Source of the DNA: Desulfobacterales bacterium
GTDB taxonomy: Bacteria; Desulfobacterota; Desulfobacteria; Desulfobacterales; C00003060
NCBI GenBank assembly: GCA_023129535.1
Contig: JAGMBW010000055.1
Span: 1-42,762, forward strand
Reading direction: 5' to 3'
Length of the DNA stretch: 42,762 nt
The notes below the pieces were generated by a model, which ran no database searches, was not told the DNA's origin, and saw only the letters and a program-made list of their open reading frames with translations. Numbering within the stretch: position 1 is the first letter of the stretch; each line of letters begins with the position of its first letter. Shown piece by piece: positions 42,037 through 42,762 of this stretch. Made by a program: the position numbers and the translations under genes.

Positions 42037-42762
42037 TTATCTTTTTTCTATTGGTAGATAGACCGCAAAAGTGGTTCCCGACCCCTCTTCACTTTCCACC
42101 GTAATCCTTCCGCCCAGTTTCTGAACAATGCCGTAGACTATAGACAGCCCCAACCCGGTACCCTCTGCTGCTTTCTTGGTCGTAAAGAAGGGATCAAAGA
42201 TTTTCTCTTGCATTTCCTTGGCAATACCAGGGCCGGTATCCGTGATCCCGATAGCGATCTCTCTGTCTTTGGAATTGTAACCTGTTTTGATACGGATCTG
42301 GCCGTCTTTGCCGATCGCATCAATAGCATTGCCAATGATGTTGAGAAAGATCTGCTGGATTTGGGAAGAGTCGCTTTTTGTTTGGGGGAGATCGTCAAAA
42401 TAGTCAGTCCGTATATCAATATTCCTGTATCGGGCTTCATTCTCCAAAAAATCGATGGTCTCGTCCATAGTCTTATTGATATCTACCATTTCATAAACGG
42501 GCTCCATCCGCCTGGCAAAGCCCAAAAGGCGGTGTATCACCTTCCTCGCTCGCTCGACATGGTGGTCAATTTTGGAGATTGACTTTTCGAACTCCTCATA
42601 ATTTGGGCCCCTGGCCATGTCTTCTTCTGCAAGGAGATCCTTCATCCAGCCTGCTTTTTCTTTGATGACGGCTAATGGATTGTTGATCTCATGGGCTATG
42701 CCAGCAGCTAACTTTCCAAGGGCAGCCATCTTGTTTGATTGAAGCAGGCTGGCATCCAGAAT
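42037..42762 (-). CDS. Sensor histidine kinase, 5' part missing (window edge)
   Basis: The C-terminal 241 residues of a histidine kinase; the frame stays open to the right edge, so the N-terminal sensor part is outside. Visible are the H box GIAHEINNPLAV, a dimerisation helix with RKVIHRLLGFARRM, and ATPase boxes NIIGNAIDAIGKDG, DTGPGIAK, DPFFTTKKAAEGTGLGL. It is closest in style to the receiver-kinase at 38442-39593. It ends 12 bp before a receiver-only regulator gene, a probable partner. Confidence 0.93.
   Translation of the reverse strand: MLDASLLQSNKMAALGKLAAGIAHEINNPLAVIKEKAGWMKDLLAEEDMARGPNYEEFEKSISKIDHHVERARKVIHRLLGFARRMEPVYEMVDINKTMDETIDFLENEARYRNIDIRTDYFDDLPQTKSDSSQIQQIFLNIIGNAIDAIGKDGQIRIKTGYNSKDREIAIGITDTGPGIAKEMQEKIFDPFFTTKKAAEGTGLGLSIVYGIVQKLGGRITVESEEGSGTTFAVYLPIEKR

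Overview
The window is chromosomal DNA of moderate GC content, most likely from an anaerobic, possibly marine, delta-proteobacterium (Desulfobacterota, sulfate-reducer type). The hints are an F-type ATP synthase membrane operon whose c subunit carries a sodium-binding signature, a Rex redox repressor, three sodium/anion (DASS/SLC13) transporters with many soluble two-component proteins, and intergenic regions full of nested palindromic repeats. Taxonomy is inferred from protein style only; no marker gene is present.

Left part (0-16 kb), mostly housekeeping: a LOG-like protein of unknown role and an HD phosphohydrolase (convergent, 66-bp overlap), a METTL21-like methyltransferase, an MTH1187/DUF77 protein, uvrA, rex (convergent with uvrA), the F0 operon atpZ-atpI-atpB-atpE ending in a strong terminator, hemL, tRNA-Asn(GTT), then an M18 aminopeptidase, a DUF89 damage-control phosphatase and glgB in one direction.

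Middle (16-25 kb): a lipoprotein made of two near-identical tandem periplasmic-binding domains, followed 11 bp later by a membrane histidine kinase with no transporter genes alongside, which suggests a binding-protein-dependent sensor. Then come a stand-alone LigD-type 3'-phosphoesterase, a low-molecular-weight tyrosine phosphatase fused to an extra domain, an ACT-domain protein and a two-domain kinase (APH-like plus P-loop). The last two lie between perfect 64-bp inverted repeats.

Right part (25-42.8 kb): about 18 kb all on the minus strand, with three DASS transporters, five separate receiver-only response regulators, a receiver-kinase hybrid, a PAS kinase, an NtrC-type sigma-54 activator, a CBS protein, a UspA protein, two secreted/membrane-anchored proteins of unknown function, and a kinase cut by the window edge. 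Two of the transporters share unusual substitutions at both SNT substrate/cation motifs (SEH and SDG). Paralogous regulator pairs suggest that a regulator-plus-transporter module was duplicated.

The feature least explained by known families is in the intergenic DNA. Many gaps hold arrays of constant 7-, 8- or 9-bp units, often in two arms whose units are near reverse complements of each other. The clearest one surrounds a TATAAT promoter and runs up to the uvrA start codon. Other gaps hold nested (repeat-in-repeat) palindromic elements, one with a 9-bp target duplication.
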